This document shows positions 12,753 to 13,462 of a stretch of DNA of 13,462 nucleotides, piece after piece. Origin of the DNA: Thaumarchaeota archaeon UBA223 (GTDB taxonomy: Archaea; Thermoproteota; Nitrososphaeria; Nitrososphaerales; UBA57); contig DAHJ01000018.1 of the NCBI GenBank assembly GCA_002495905.1, positions 8,224-21,685 on the forward strand, read 5' to 3'. The notes under the pieces were generated by a model. It worked only from the letters and a program-made list of their open reading frames with translations. It was not told the origin of the DNA and ran no database searches. The position numbers and the translations under genes are program-made. Numbering within the stretch: position 1 is the stretch's first letter; each line of letters starts with the position of its first letter.

Positions 12753-13374
12753 TTAGTTCTTCCAGGTTATTTATGATATAATCGGGTTCGCTAGATACGC
12801 TGTTTTGTTGTTCTTCTCGTCTGAGAATCAGTGCGGTTTTTGTAAATGCGCGTTTACCAGCAAGAACGTCGTGTGCTGTATCTCCCACCATTATGGATTT
12901 TGATGGATGGATTTTGTGATGATTAAGTGCAAGGTTAAGCATATCTGGTGCGGGCTTGCCGTTCTTTACATTGTCGGGACCTACAACTTTTCCAAATAAA
13001 TGATCAATTTGAAATTGTTTTAGAAGAGATTCTGAAACTTGTCTAGGATTTGATGATGCAACCATGCATGTAATTTGTTTTTCGTTTAATGTTTCTAATA
13101 TTTTTCTGCTTTCAGGAAATAATAAATATTCATCAGAGCGTTTTTCCATAAGTTTTTTGTTTGTGTGTATCACCTCGTCGATGTCTAAGTCGGTAAGAGA
13201 TGGATCTATGCTAAAGGTAAAATCTTTGTATGACTTGCCAAAATTGTTGGCGAATTTTTCACTGTCTAGTGTGCTTCCAACTTTTTCAAATGCTTCACGC
13301 CAAGACTTGAGTTGTGTGTCAAACGTGTCGATTAAAGTGCCGTCTAAATCGAAGATTATTCCTTTTATTGCCAT
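12736..13374 (-). CDS. HAD-superfamily phosphatase, phosphoglycolate-phosphatase-like
   Basis: The start at 13374 gives 212 residues beginning MAIKGIIFDLDGTLIDT, with the nucleophile D9 and D11. Motif II is ASSN (S107/S108), the lysine is K140 (NGKPAPD), and motif III is MVGDTAHD (D165, D169). An alpha-helical cap between residues about 17 and 85 is typical of phosphoglycolate and beta-phosphoglucomutase-type enzymes, so a small phosphoester is the likely substrate. An upstream ATG at 13419 exists but would add 15 residues of non-family sequence. The ATG at 13374 is supported by a TATA-like TTAAATATTC about 25 nt upstream. It overlaps the LLM gene tail-to-tail by 17 bp. Confidence 0.88.
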   Translation of the reverse strand: MAIKGIIFDLDGTLIDTFDTQLKSWREAFEKVGSTLDSEKFANNFGKSYKDFTFSIDPSLTDLDIDEVIHTNKKLMEKRSDEYLLFPESRKILETLNEKQITCMVASSNPRQVSESLLKQFQIDHLFGKVVGPDNVKNGKPAPDMLNLALNHHKIHPSKSIMVGDTAHDVLAGKRAFTKTALILRREEQQNSVSSEPDYIINNLEELIKFLD

Positions 13375-13392
13375 GATTGATAATAATTGCCA

Positions 13393-13402
13393 CGAATATT
13401 TA
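13393..13402 (-). promoter_or_regulatory. TATA-like box for the HAD phosphatase gene
   Basis: Read leftward, TTAAATATTC is centred about 24 nt upstream of the ATG at 13374. This spacing supports a leaderless start and argues against the ATG at 13419. Confidence 0.45.
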
Positions 13403-13423
13403 ACATGTGCAAGGATCACATGT
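13403..13423. repeat. Inverted repeat next to the HAD promoter
   Basis: ACATGTG (13403-13409) and CACATGT (13417-13423) are perfect 7-bp inverted arms around a 7-nt spacer. The repeat abuts the TATA-like box on the upstream side, where an activator or BRE-region regulator could bind. Its owner is unknown. Confidence 0.35.
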
Positions 13424-13462
13424 ACAATTTGTGCATTTACAATTAGGGTTTGAGCAGTTTGG

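Noticed and set aside
13375..13419. Upstream ATG start for the HAD phosphatase
   Set aside because: The added 15 residues do not resemble the family, and the TATA-like box would then lie inside the coding region.
13064..13453. Rightward 129-codon frame at the right edge
   Set aside because: It is antisense to the HAD phosphatase, whose catalytic motifs are intact, and shows no family features.

Overview
The window reads as an AT-rich archaeal chromosome segment, most likely a marine Nitrososphaerota (Thaumarchaeota, Nitrosopumilus-like) genome or a close relative. The archaeal assignment rests on an Nre-type repair protein with a PCNA-binding tail, an F420-dependent Mtd dehydrogenase, a second F420/flavin-type oxidoreductase, a type II tRNA-Ser with an anticodon-loop intron and no encoded CCA, and many starts lying about 25-30 nt from TATA-like boxes without Shine-Dalgarno sequences (leaderless style). 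The phylum assignment is inference; no rRNA is present to settle it.

Layout. Leftward block (1-4581): a secreted-protein fragment cut by the window edge, serine hydroxymethyltransferase (glyA), Nre, a previously easy-to-miss 37-residue CxxC miniprotein, and a zinc/manganese-type ABC transporter permease and ATPase (znuB/znuC-like). Divergent from the transporter is a NikR/CopG-family metal regulator; the 77-bp gap between them carries two identical 11-bp palindromes that look like its operators. Downstream of the regulator, an ECF-transporter S-like membrane protein overlaps a membrane-anchored DUF4430-like protein: a candidate corrinoid or other vitamin uptake pair. The middle block has mtd and folD back to back, sharing a 59-bp promoter region, then a membrane-anchored extracellular protein, the tRNA-Ser(CGA), and a leftward FAD oxidoreductase plus DJ-1/PfpI pair. 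The right block has purN, a RecB/MGME1-like nuclease, an LLM-class flavin/F420 oxidoreductase, and a convergent HAD phosphatase.

How the genes relate. One-carbon metabolism recurs: SHMT generates methylene-tetrahydropterin, Mtd and FolD interconvert methylene and methenyl forms with different cofactors, PurN consumes a formyl group, and the LLM protein belongs to the superfamily that includes Mer. Metal handling is the second theme (transporter, regulator, miniprotein). The nuclease is the gene that fits least well and may be virus-derived.

The segment is tightly packed: several gene pairs abut or overlap by 1-17 bp, and no stretch longer than 300 bases lacks a gene. I see no CRISPR array, insertion sequence, integrase or rRNA. 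The most interesting unit is the regulator, palindromes, transporter, miniprotein and ECF/DUF4430 neighbourhood at about 2.9-6.1 kb.
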